A stretch of 64,000 bases of DNA from Phellopilus nigrolimitatus (lineage: Eukaryota > Basidiomycota > Agaricomycetes > Hymenochaetales > Hymenochaetaceae): assembly GCA_021029095.1 (NCBI GenBank), contig JAJOHG010000117.1, positions 1-64,000 on the forward strand, given 5' to 3'. Below the pieces are notes generated by a model. It searched no databases. It worked only from the letters and a program-made list of their open reading frames with translations, and was not told the DNA's origin. Below, piece by piece: positions 33,969 to 45,596 of the stretch (position 1 is the first letter of the stretch; each line of letters opens with the position of its first letter). Both the position numbers and the translations under genes were made by a program.

Positions 33969-35238
33969 TTGAAACTACAAACTGCGATATTCGCGTCGCG
34001 TCGCTATCTTCAAGGAGTTCGTTGACGTCGGGACGGTGGTAGTCGGGGTGAGAGACAGTTGAGTTGCGATCGTTGACGGTGGACAGCATGCCAGCGATCG
34101 CGACACGTCTGAACTTATGTTACGTAACGCGCAGTCTCCCATCAAGATTTGTTCAAGGGTGAAGGAACAAATAAATTACAAAAAGCAGAAAACACTTAAG
34201 ACACCCTACTACGTCCATCTTGTTCTTAAAAAATAGCGTGTCAGTATGGCTGAGGTACAGTCGAAAACGAGGTGGCACTGAAATTGGGCTTTCTGACGCA
34301 CGGACAATGTACGATCCCACGGAATAAAATAAAATCATTACAAGATGGAAGGCTTCCAAGGTCTGCCTCGCAATCAAGTTATTAATGTAAGGCATTTTAA
34401 AAAGTTACTTATAGTCATGCAGGGCTTGCTCACCGCACTAGTGTTGCCGGAAGGTGATGTGACAAAACGCTTCTTGTCCTCTTACCACTACCATCGACAG
34501 ACTATACGTGCTGCCCCGGCTCGTATAAGGCTATGAACGGGTCATGTATACCCGTGGGTCACCATGGGTAGGCCCAAAACGAGAGTAAGTTGCAACTCGC
34601 GGACGAGCGCCTACCGAAGCTAGATACGCTGTATAAATCATAGAAAGGTATTTGAACCTCCATTATTCTGTTAAATTCGAAGGGCCAAACCGACCAAAGT
34701 TCACTCTGCGAACGCCTCTTATATAGAAAAAAAAAAAGGCTGTCCTTAAATTGAAAGTACTCCACTTTAGCGTTACTCTTTGATATTAGTTTGCTGTCCC
34801 GCACCCGCATATCGGAGATAAACTGCGCGGAAACGGATATCAATATCGCAAGATCTAAGAGTCGGAATGGAGACTCGGAACCTCATTTACTTGTAGATGA
34901 ACCGCTTATATATCGAGTTAAATTTACATGTAAAACGACTGGCGTTTTCATGTTCCATGATGAAGTAAGAAGAGAGTCTCGCACGCTGACCAAGAACTTG
35001 AATGTGAACATCGACAGTAGGAGTACATAGATATTTTCTCTGTTCACCAATGCATTCGGTAGTTCCGATTCCGACAAAGAAAACACGATCACGTGATAAA
35101 TCTTTGCACGTGATATATTTGACACGATCGTGGCTCGGCGCTCAGCACTCAACTACAACTCGCTCTTGCCTTCGACCGCATCTTCACTGCTCCTACCGCA
35201 TCTTGCATTCCATTGCTATACCTTGGAATTGTACACCA
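33969..35238. other. Divergent promoter region, PMT2 and FunK1 H
   Basis: No gene is seen between the two divergent starts. It includes a possible upstream open frame of PMT2 (34089-33859, minus) and the paired CACGTG module of H. The middle (about 34150-35040) is AT-rich and unremarkable. Confidence 0.5.
35090..35112 (+). promoter_or_regulatory. Paired CACGTG module, FunK1 H
   Basis: CACGTG at 35090-35095 and 35107-35112 gives a spacing of 17 bp, 149 bases before the ATG. Confidence 0.65.
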
Positions 35239-38200
35239 ATGATGTCTAAACCACCCTCAGAGACAAGTGGCGATATCGATGAACAGACACTGTTCGATCT
35301 TCCGTTCGCCCAGGAGGTGAAACGTTGTGGAACTCCTCCAAATACTGAAGTCCCCAACGAATACAAGTCTAAGATCAAAGACACACCGATTGCCAATACG
35401 GAGAATGGTGCGAGGGGTGGCTTCCTGTCGAAGGATGCGAAGAGCCGCAATACCCGATACGCGAGGGAGATGAAGAAATGGTGCGTCGGACCCATGCCAG
35501 TAGAGGACTTCCTGGACGAGTTCCTCCCTACGGCCCCTGAGCATAAGGGTCCCATGCCTGACTGGGAAAACGCTTTCGATGATGTACCCAAGCACCCAAA
35601 GAAAGAGCCGGAAATTTACCCCAAATTGGTGAGTATCGTCCCAACTAAGTTGACAGCTCTACATTCATCTTCTCTGTAATAGATAGAGGCAATCAATGAC
35701 AACAAGCGCTGTCCTACGCTCACCTTCGTGGATACATCCAATCGCGCCGAGTCACCAGGCCTTGGGTCTTTGAAGCCTGATATTTGCGCATACGACGAGT
35801 ATGGGGTGGAAATCCTCGAGAAAGAGGTCGAAGAAAAGCCCAAAAGGAAGGGGAAGGAATCGGGTTTTCCTGCACACTTTGGTTTCGCGGAGCTTTTCAT
35901 CGAAGTCAAGAGAACCGAAAAATCCGACCTTTTCGAGGATCCTCAAAGTAACGGCGAACCTTCCAAACGCAACTTTATTGTCGTCCCTACAGGCAGGGAG
36001 AATCGAGCCAAAGCTTTGGAAGATCTCGGACAGATCGTCTCTTACGCGACAGAGGCATGCGCACGACAGCACCGGATGTTCTACTTTTCTATTTCGATCG
36101 CTGGATCCCTTGCTCGTCTCATTCGATGGGATCGTGCAGGCGCAATAGTCACCAGTTCTTTCGATTATCAGAAGAATCCCAAACTGCTTTGCGAGTTCTT
36201 GTGGCGTTATGGATGCGCCAATGCCGCACAGCGTGGCTACGATCCAACTGTCATGATGGCGTCTGAGGAAGAAGAGACGTTTTTCCGAGAAACTATTTCT
36301 GCCCATGTCGCGTTCCAGCTGGATGTCGTCGGGGTAGAACTCGAGAAAGCTATCGATCAACATTACCAGAAGGAGAGAGTAGCCAAAGTGGACGTCTTCG
36401 GCAAAAACGAGCACGGTGTGCCAGTTAACGAGCAATATCTCATATCTCGGCCTGTCGTGTCGCCCTTATCTATGGCAGGTCGTTCGACCCGCGGGTACTG
36501 GGCAGCTAAAGTCGGCTCTGAACACGAAATCGCGTTTCTCAAGGACACCTGGCGCATCGATGTGGAACGAATGGAGAGAGAGGGTGCAATTCTCCAGCGC
36601 TTGCATCTGAATGGCGTCAAGAATGTACCAGTTCTATATTGCCACGGAGATGTTCCAATCGACGTCGTGAAGGCGCGGGAGGAGATGTCCTGTGAGCTTG
36701 AGCTGCGTACTGAAGAGGAGGCTATAGAAGAAGAGCTGGTCGGGACGATAAAGGATGTCGCAGAGGACATGACTAAGAAGGATCTGGACTCGATGGAACT
36801 AGACGGTCCCATGAGTACCGGAGAGCGGATACAAGTATGTCATGACAAGATCAGCGGCCCAGTCGAAGGAAAAAATGGCGATGGTACAGGTCTAGGTCAG
36901 GGCGCCACTACAGGTCAAGCTGGGCCGTCAGAAACGCGCGTCGAGGACGAAGCTGTCCCTTCAGATAAAAAGGTCAATGATGAAGCAGAACCTTTATGTG
37001 GCGAATCCGACGAGGACTTTATAAAGAACCGTGAGTCCTAAGAGTCATCTTTACCTATGTATGTGCCAACTAATCATACACTACTCAGCTCAACGTACAA
37101 GAACGAACGAATTCGTCTATGCCCCATGGGCGTGCAACTATGGTCGTAATATGAAAGTAACGAAACATACCCACTACCGACTGGTTTTGAAAACCGTTGG
37201 CTACTTGTTAAAAGATTTTAAAGGCACTCGCGAGATGTTCGAAACCACGCACGATGCATTTGAAGGTGAGTTGACATTTTTGCGGTTCTGTCGCATGTGC
37301 TCAGTCACTTTGCAGCTCTAGTTGATGCACATGAGAAGTGCAATATGTTGCATCGCGATGTCAGCGTTAACAACGTTATTCTCGTCCGAGATCCGGTTAC
37401 CGGTCGCAGAAAAGGGATCCTTATTGATTGGGAGCTGTCTACCCTTGCAGACAACAATGGAGAAGCGCGCGATTACCATAGATCGGCAAGCATCTTCTCC
37501 TTGCATAGATGAGAGCGTATAGTTTTACTAATGCATTCGATTTAAAAATATTTAGGGGACTTGGGCGTTCATGTCTGCAGAAGCCCTCAGTAACTACACT
37601 GATTTTCGTCATAAAATCCAGGATGACATGGAGTCGTTGCTCTACATTGTCCTTTACTGTTGTGTACGTTGGCTACCGCACAACAGGGTAGAGGGCCTTG
37701 GCAAGTTGATGTTCGACTTCTTCGACGACTACAAAGTGCATGTGAATGGCACTATTATCGGCGGCGGCGAAAAGAAAATTGAGCAGTTCGACCGGACCTT
37801 CACCAAGCTCTTTAAATTCGAAAATATCGCTACTCAGTCTTGGATTACTATCGCTTTCAGCTACCTTGCTCCAAACTACCTTGCTTCACGTGTTTCTGAC
37901 TACGCGAGGGTCAAGGATAAGTGGACGCCAGAATCGTTCGGTAAACTTTGGGTGGCCGTCCGAAAGCGTACTCTTCCTGAGAATGATAAAACGAATCACG
38001 ACGTCTCGGATAAGCATGAGGATAGCAGCTCGAAGCACAATGCGACACAGCCGAGTTCCGCCCGGTTCACTGGAGGGTACGAAGATCTGGTCAAGGAGCA
38101 GGTGCGTTCCAGCAAACGAAGTCTGTCCGATGCGTTTGAGGATGCGGACGAAGAGAATGCTGGAGGATCGTCAAAACGATATCGAATGACGCCAGTGGCC

Positions 38201-38332
38201 GAGCATGATCCAGGCACGCAAGGCGGAGGGCCTAGCGCATCTTTCATCATCTTAGACTGGGTCTCCGAACTGCACGAATCGATTGAACATGATTCAGAGA
38301 AGAATCATAGTTTGAGATCTAAAAACTCGTAG
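35239..38332 (+). CDS. FunK1 fungal-type protein kinase H
   Basis: Exons 35239-35628, 35683-37030, 37089-37265, 37316-37485 and 37556-38332 give 953 residues. The start could also be the next ATG, one codon later. The N-terminus (MMSKPPSETSGDIDEQTLF) defines an H class shared with mini-genes E and E'. Core motifs: WCVGPMPVEDFLDEFLP, IAFLKDTWR, LHRDVSVNNVIL, LIDWELSTLAD and DDMESLLYIVLYCCVRWLP; the catalytic residues are kept. The C-terminal part (STR/SAR-rich, SKRSLSDAFEDADEENAGG) differs from the D-class tail. Intron 4 appears to begin with GC (GCAAGC), where most paralogs have GTAAGT. H is the only FunK1 gene in the spacer of the inverted repeat and converges with DUF4139 copy 2. Confidence 0.88.
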
Positions 38333-38927
38333 GTCGGACGACGATGAGGACATGAAGCATTGCCTTGACTATTTCATTATATATTTGGTCTGGAATGGAT
38401 ATACTATTGGACATTGCTGTTGTATCTATTAGATGTACTTCAACCATCACCTTAATGCTATCATTTGTATATTATATTACCATCTGGATATCCCACTTTT
38501 GCGCTAGTCATGACAATACAGTTCGATGTTTTGCAGTCGGAGCCAATATCAATGGTCTTGTCTCCGTCATCCTTGTCCTGAGCCATTCGCGCTAAATCAG
38601 TCTTCCTTTATATTTTTCCGTGTTTTACTTTGTTTTATTTTCAATCTTCAATCTTTCCTTTTCTTTGCTGACAATCTCAACAGCTTTGATTTAAAAAAGT
38701 TCTACCTTGTTTCCAACTATCATACGTCCTTTCTGCATTCGCAATGATGTCCGGGCATGGAGCAGAGACGTCGAGCGTAAATCAAGCGCGTAATAAACAA
38801 CAACGCCGCGTCTCATATTTCCACATCGCTTCTCAAAATTATACAACCATAAGTATTTCTCCTCGTCACAGCTCACAAATACAGTTGTAAGTCCAATAGA
38901 GTTACGCTTTTATCGATTCCCATATGG
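38333..38927. other. Intergenic between FunK1 H and DUF4139 copy 2
   Basis: AT-rich sequence between two convergent genes. Nothing beyond presumed 3' UTRs was recognised. Confidence 0.5.
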
Positions 38928-40895
38928 TCAATCCTTCACCCATTCAGTATACGCCGGTGCACTGACCTCCCAAACCAAGCTGACATCGACTGTCGCACCA
39001 GGTTCCATATCGCACACCCACTCCAACAGTCCCTGAGAACTCTCAAGGCTAGACTCCTCTTCGTATGATTTGGCCTCTCCAATGTCATCTCCGCCGCGCT
39101 GTACCCAACGGGCCACTACGCCATTTTGCAAAGCGACGGCCTTTCCCCTTCCTCCTCCGACGGACAAGCCCTTTGGCTCAATAACGTTTACCTTTATCTT
39201 CGCGTCGCGCGAAACATGAACGTGGTCTTTGATAAGCAGACGTGGAAGCCTAGTGAGACGGTTGTTCTTGACTGTAATCGCCTGCTCGAAGGTCACGGTT
39301 TTCATCTTTGTAGTCAAGACAGTCCCTCCCGTCGTCTTCGTCTTCTTCGACTGAGGATGGTAGGTGATGCGAACCGCTGGATCGACACCAAGAGAGCAAG
39401 AGAAACCCTCCTGCGGACTTACGTGCTGCATTGTAACAGTGAGTTTTGTGAAGCAAAAGAAGACAATTCGCATCCGAAAGAACTTACCGAGATCGACGAC
39501 TTCGCGACGAAACTCCCGTTCAAGAATACGTTTGCTTGTCCTGGAAGCAGAACGTATTTAGTCGTGTTCTTTACTTTACAGCGCAAGAACACGCTCTGTA
39601 CATCCTTAGGAACCGTGATCCACTCCAGGTCCGTCGACTCGAACTGCAATTCTGCGATCGAAACCTTGTGCGACTGTTGCTCGTCGTTGGATCCACTTGG
39701 GATCGTGGACAGGCCGGTAATGGTGAATGTCGTGCTTACGGCGCCGTCCGTCGCCTGCGAGTCGCGCCCACGGGAGAAACCAGGTGGTGGTGCATCGTCA
39801 ACGTATCCGCTCTGCACAGCAGCAGAACGGTTTCGCATGGCCGGTCCTCTACTGTCGACTGCCGCAGCAGGCCTTGAAACCGCCGCGGCGGGCACTGAAC
39901 AGGGCACTGCACCTGCTCTCGGACGCGTCTGAACAGGAGGCTTCTCGCGTTCGGAGATCCAATTCGGATGCAGAGTTGGTATCTCCGTGCCCTGCAGCGG
40001 CGCCGCAGTGCTTAGGTTGAGCGCAACATTTGTCCAATCTTCGCCAGTCTTCTGCACAATAGACGCGCGATAATGTAAGCTGACTTTGGACTTGCTCTTC
40101 GTGTCCGGAGCGATCAGGGCACGGAGGTCGTACTGCGGCGACCACCATGCGTGTGAAACAGCGTATGACAGTGAGAGCTCGACATTGCCGTCGCCTTCCG
40201 CCAGGACAACAATTGAGACTCGGACACCGCGACGACGAAGGCTGTCCTCGTCTGCATCAAGGCTCTTGCTCTTCTCCTGAATCTCTTTTCTTACTTGGAT
40301 AAGATCGTTGTTCAATTTGGTAGCTCCCTCGTTGATCTTGCTTTTTCGCGCAGCATAAGTGTCGAGAAACGCCTCAAGATGCTCGGCGTCTGTGTCTTTG
40401 CCGGTTAATGTCTTAGCGTATTCTTCCAGAACTTTTGACTGGTGGTCGAGAATTGCGACATCGGCAGTAAGTTTGGATTCGCGAGCGTGCAGCTCCGTGA
40501 GAGCGTCAACATATTTCTCATAATCGTACGGAGCCGCAGGATCTAAGAGCGCATATAAGCCTATGAGCATGACGTACGGGAAGGTTTTAGCTGACAAGGT
40601 GCTTACGGTAAATGACATCGAAAATCGTCGCGTTGCCGATCCCGTCGACGCGTATGGAGCTTTCTTCCAAGCATGTTGGAAGATTCTTTACTTCGACGCT
40701 GTTCTGACCATCCTTAAGCTCTACCTTGACCTTTCTCTTCACCTATGAAGCGAGCTCAGCTTTTAAGGATGTCCCGTACAGGGGAGAGAATCGAGTGTCA
40801 CGCACCTCCGCACGGTCCGTCTGAAAAAGCGTCACCGAGTCCACGGCGCTCTTGTTGGCGTCGTATTCGATTGTATGAGAATTTGAATGGGCCAT
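38928..40895 (-). CDS. DUF4140/DUF4139 domain protein, copy 2
   Basis: Exons on the minus strand: 40895-40806, 40742-40607, 40560-39488 and 39425-38928, giving 598 residues. Intron positions are the same as in copy 1. It keeps NSVEVKNLPTCLEESSIRV, the charged coiled-coil-like middle, SHAWWSPQYDLRALI, HVSPQEGFSCSLGVDPAVR and GLLEWVCDMEPGATVD. It is shorter mainly in the linker after the first DUF4139 block, where it has PAAAVSRPAAAVDSR in place of a longer Gln/Ser-rich stretch. The C-terminus ends TEWVKD. Promoter and 3' flank differ from copy 1, so duplication covered little more than the gene. Function is unknown. Confidence 0.85.
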
Positions 40896-40964
40896 ACTGC
40901 TGAGTTGCTGAAGTTGTAGGACTATGTGTTAGCTGGCTGTTGGGGTGAAGGCTATGAGTTGACA

Positions 40965-40975
40965 ACTTATATACG
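40965..40975 (-). promoter_or_regulatory. TATA-like box of DUF4139 copy 2
   Basis: On the minus strand CGTATATAAGT lies about 75 bases upstream of the ATG, comparable with copy 1. Confidence 0.5.
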
Positions 40976-41956
40976 CTTCTCTTAGCCAGCCGTGGCTCCA
41001 GTAAACTCCACTTAGGAACTCACCGCGTCGGTTTCTGAAAGGGGCTGGTCGACTACAGTAGGCTAGTTGGACCCGGGGCGATTTCCTTTACGTGTAGAAT
41101 ACTCAGTTTGCATTGGCGAGAGATGCGAACCACTGAGACGCGTCGCGACGGCCAAGGATATAACACCAAAGCTTGTAAGAACCAACAAGTTCATGGGGTA
41201 TAATCAGGCTTTGAATATTTGTGGAAGCAGATCGACCCGAAGTCGGGCTAGCCGCCACAGTTTATCTCCACTCAAGTCTTTACCCCCACTCACCTGCTTA
41301 CCAGCGATTGTGGCGGTTGGTCGCGAGCCTGACACTTCGCTTTTATTTAGTTCGGATAGGTGCTGGTTACAAGCTCCAGTGGGTAAGCTGTATTCCTTGT
41401 TATCCTCAATAGGCTGCTGTCAGTAACTCGGAAGAGAAACACAGAGGTTGCACAAGTTTCTGTAAGCGGCAGGTCCTGCAATAACCGAGTCTGACTCGCT
41501 CGTTGCGATCTTCATGGTTTTGAAATGCATACATGAAAGCATCGCGTGATCGTGTGCCGCAATCCTTGAATGAGTGAAAGAACTAATCATCTCACTAGAG
41601 ATTCCAAGAAGACGAAGACCTTTAGTGTACTGGAAAAATTGAGGTGCGCAGCAAAGACGGCCCAATAGTTACGGGGTTTCAAGGGACTCGGAGACATTAC
41701 TTAAGAGACTTCAAGGCGTCGAAACGCATCGCAACATCCAGTATAAACAATGCCAGAACGGAAATGAGATATGCGAATGAAATATGCGAATGAGATATGC
41801 GAATGACAAATGCGATTGGTAGTGTACAAATTGCAGGATTAAAGTAACGTTTTGAGTACAGTTAGTGAGTACAACATGAAAATAGCGTCCAATAGTTCCT
41901 CCGTCTAAAACCGAAAATAAAATAAAAAAACCGCGGTAGTACCGCTCCCCTTTCCC
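40976..41956. other. Intergenic between DUF4139 copy 2 and FunK1 G'
   Basis: No supported gene. The part up to about 41530 is unique spacer sequence. From about 41536 it is the 3' flank of G' and belongs to the right repeat arm. Confidence 0.5.
41764..41815. repeat. 13-bp minisatellite, 4 units
   Basis: Tandem AGATATGCGAATG-type units in the 3' flank of G', in the same position as in D and D'. G has only one unit. Confidence 0.7.
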
Positions 41957-44900
41957 TCACTGCCCTTTGATCGACACTTTTCTAAGTCTCGTGCTCGCCC
42001 TCGTAGCTATACCACGTCCAGCTGCCCCATTCTGTCCTGAAGGTGCGTTACGCGAAGACGTTCGCCGAGGGGCCGACTTGCTACGTGTGACGATACCGAC
42101 CCCATCGTTTTTGGCCTTGCTTGCTAGACGCTCACTGTGCCTTTCTGGTGCCGCTCCTGGAACACGTTTTGACCGACCCCGTCGAGGCTTCTTCCCATTG
42201 GGTTCGCCCTGGGCCTCGGCTCGACCTCGCGATGGCTCGTTCTGAGGTAGTTCGGACGCCTCTGCAGCAATTGCTTCGGCCGGATCGTCATCGATATCGT
42301 GAATTTTTCGCTTGCTGGACGGCCCAGGTTCCGCAAACGTCAGCTCCTGCTGACGATGTCTGGATGGTCCCGCAACAGCATTATCTCCGATCGGACCGTC
42401 ATGTGCCCTGGACTTCGCTGATTTGCCGTTAGGCTTCTGCCCCCGGATCAAGGCTTCAGTCCTGGTCAAAACAGTTTTGGTCGCTTCATATCTATCCTTT
42501 TTGCCCTCATTCACGTCTAAGACGTCGTGTACCACCCTGTCATCCTCAGGAAGCTCCTCCTTGCAAATTTCCGTCCAAAGCGACTGGAATGCCTTTGGCG
42601 TCCACTTTCCCTCGTAATCCTGAGGTGTTTTAGTATAAAAGGGAGCAAGGTAGTTGAAGGCTTTGGTGATCCAGGTCTGAGTTTGGACATCCTCGAATAC
42701 AAAATTCCTGGTGAACTCTCTGGAGACCTTCTCACAATTTTTGTTGCTGCCACCAACCATAGTGTCGTCCTCCTCGTTGTCGTACTGGTCAAAGAACTTG
42801 TGCATTTTGTGACCCAACTTCCCTGGCTCGTTATGCGGTAGCCATCGCACGCAACAATAAAGAACGACGTAGAGCATTGATTCCATGTCATCCTTGATTG
42901 AATGACGGAAGTGGGGTCCAGGATTGAGTGCATCCGCAGACATAAATGCCCAAGTTCCCTAAAGAAGCCGACTGTATCAGGTCTCACATCTTAATGCGAA
43001 AGAAAAGGTACTTACTGATCTATTATAATCGCGCGCAGTTCCATTGTCGGCGACAGTAGACATCTCCCAATCAATAAGAATGCCTTTTCGACGCCCAGTT
43101 TCCGGATCTCGGACGAGAATGACGTTGTTGAGACTGATATCGCGATGCAACATGTTACACTTCTCGTGCGCAGAAATCAACGCTGCAAATAAATTCAGCA
43201 TATGCGATAGAGGGCTGCAGGAAGGTCGTCTCACCTTCGTATGCGTCTTGCGTGGCTTCAAACATCTCGCGAGTACCCTTGAAATCTCGCAGCGAGTAAC
43301 CAACAGCTTTCAGAAGCAGTCGGTAGTGAACATGTTTCGTAACCTTGATCTTACGACCCCCATTACACGCCCATTCGGCGCATACGAATTCGTCCGTTCT
43401 CGTACATTGAGCTGAGCAGCACAGAGTTAGTTGGTGTCGAAAGAGACGGAGGTAAGTTTAACGACTCACGGTTCTTAATAGAGCACTTAAACTCGTCATT
43501 TGAAGAATCAGAATTGTTCTCTGCTTCATCCGAAGGTCTAGCAACATCCTCAGCTTCAACCAGAGTATCGCTTCGAGCTGTACTAGCAGAATCGCTTCCT
43601 TCTCCTTCGACTGTGCCATGGGCCTCGTCCTGAGATGGCTTTCCCGGTCCCTCAACGGTTCCATCATCAATGTCCATCGCGACCAGATCTTCTTCAGTCG
43701 AGTCCCCGTTCTCGTTCATCGCGGCCAGCTCTTTCTCACGTAATATCTCTTCCCGCAAGTCCTCAATGTCAATCGGAACATCTCCGTGGCAATATAGATC
43801 AGATATATTTTTAACACCAGATGCGTTCAAGTGGCGAAGAATCGCACCCTCCTGCTCCATTCGGTCCACATCGATGCGCCAAGTGTCCTTAAGAAACGCC
43901 ATTTCAAGGGTTCCAACCTTAACGGCCCAGTAGCCGCGAGTCGAACGGCCTGCGACGGATGAAGGCGACATAACAGGCCGAGAAATGAGATACTGTTCAA
44001 TCATCGGAGAACCACGATGGTCTCCACTGACGACGTCCACTTTGGCTACCCTCTCCTTCTGATAATGCCGACCGACAGCCTCCTCGAGTTCGTCACCGGT
44101 AACATTCAGTTGGTACGCGACATAGGCAGAAACAGTTTTCTTGAAATCCTCCTCGTCTTTCTCTGATGCGATAGTGACAGTCGGATCGTACCCGCGTTGT
44201 GTAGGATTAGCGTGTCCAAATCGCCATAGGAATTTACAAAGCAGCTCGGGGTTCTGTCGGTAATTGAAAGATCTGCTGACGACTGCGCCTGCACGGTCCC
44301 AGCGTATGAGACGAGCGTGGTGGCCGTGGATCGAAACAGAGAAGTAGAACATCCGATGCTGTCTTGCACATGCTTCCGCAGCATATGAGACGACCTGTCC
44401 GATGTTCGCATCCAGCTTCTCTTGATTAGTTTCACTGTCGCGAGTAACAAAGAAGTTGGATTTAGAACAGGTAGCTGCATCACATTCGCTGTCAGGATCC
44501 TGAAACGGATCTTTATCGTCACGTTTCTTGACTTCGATGAAAAGTTCCGCATGGCCAAAATGCGCTGGAATTTTTCGCCGCTTTCCATCTAGGGTATAGG
44601 GGTCTTTTTTCAGTTCATTCTGGAGGGTTTTCATCGCAGCCTTGTCATAAGCGCAAATATCAGGCCTCAAAGAGCCAACACCTGATGATTCCGCCCGCGT
44701 CGAAGTATCCACGAAGTTAAGAGAAGGACAGCGTTTCTTATAGTTGATGGCTGGTATCTATACAAAGGAAAAGAATATAGTATTTGATCGACTTAGTAAG
44801 CACGATACTCACTAGTTTCTCGTAGATGGCCTGCTCATCCTTTGGAGCCATGGGCACACGGTTGAAAGCTCCTTTGCAGCTAGGCATGGCACGAGTGCCC

Positions 44901-45166
44901 TTACCCATAGGAGCCGGAGGTAGGAACTCGTCCAGAAATTCCTCGACTGGCATGGGCCCCACGCACCATCTCTTCATCTCTCTGGCGTACCGTATATTGC
45001 GGCTCTTCGCATCCATCGGGTCAAAGCCATCTTTTGCACTATTCTCCGTCCTTGCAATCGGCGTGTCTTTCGCTGGAGAACACGGGATGGGGCGGGGTCC
45101 GGCAGGGTTAGGAGGAGGGCTTTGAGGGTCTATCGGTTCCTGGTCGAATGGTGGAAGACCGAACAT
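41957..45166 (-). CDS. FunK1 fungal-type protein kinase G'
   Basis: Minus-strand exons 45166-44813, 44757-43470, 43411-43235, 43182-43016 and 42958-41957 give 995 residues. All catalytic motifs are intact (MAFLKDTWR, LHRDISLNNVIL, LIDWEMS). Exon 2 is D-like throughout (KAAMKTLQNELKKDPYTLDG), unlike its positional partner G, which carries an A-type block there. One residue fewer than D is present in an acidic stretch near the end of exon 2. The long basic tail is conserved. Confidence 0.9.
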
Positions 45167-45322
45167 TGTCAGTCTATTGGCGTCGACCGATGTTATTGAG
45201 CGAGACTAGGCGCCACTGGTCCACAAAGTTAAGGAACTACAGCGGGAGTCAAGACAGGTTGCAATCCAAGGGTGTGGTCGGAAGCAAGAATAGTCGACCT
45301 GCGCCACGATTGTATATACAGT

Positions 45323-45345
45323 CACGTGTAGACACGCTACACGTG
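45323..45345 (-). promoter_or_regulatory. Paired CACGTG module, FunK1 G'
   Basis: CACGTG at 45323-45328 and 45340-45345 gives a spacing of 17 bp upstream of G' on the minus strand. Confidence 0.65.
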
Positions 45346-45596
45346 ATCGCGTTTATTTCCCAAACAGTAACCTAAACGAACGGGTGACAGACACGCAGTC
45401 TGTCTAACTACGCAATTTGCTATGCAGGACATAATTATACAAGTAAAGACTAAGGTGACAATTCGCCTTAGGAGGCGTGCGTATTTCATGTTCAAAGCAA
45501 ATGGTGACTCGATTACTTGTATAGTGAATTGGTAAGAAATACCAGATCCAGACGGGCTAAGTCAATCATTTTTTGCCACCCAAATCCATATCTTTT

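Noticed and set aside
33859..34089. Separate 76-codon gene upstream of PMT2
   Set aside because: It overlaps the PMT2 start in another frame. It is more likely an upstream open frame or part of an unplaced 5' exon than a gene of its own.
41967..42245. A 92-codon frame opposite the FunK1 tail, repeated opposite D, G, G' and D', with a hydrophobic start
   Set aside because: It is conserved only because the sense tail is duplicated. It has no promoter or intron evidence, and its composition is that of the complement of a basic tail.
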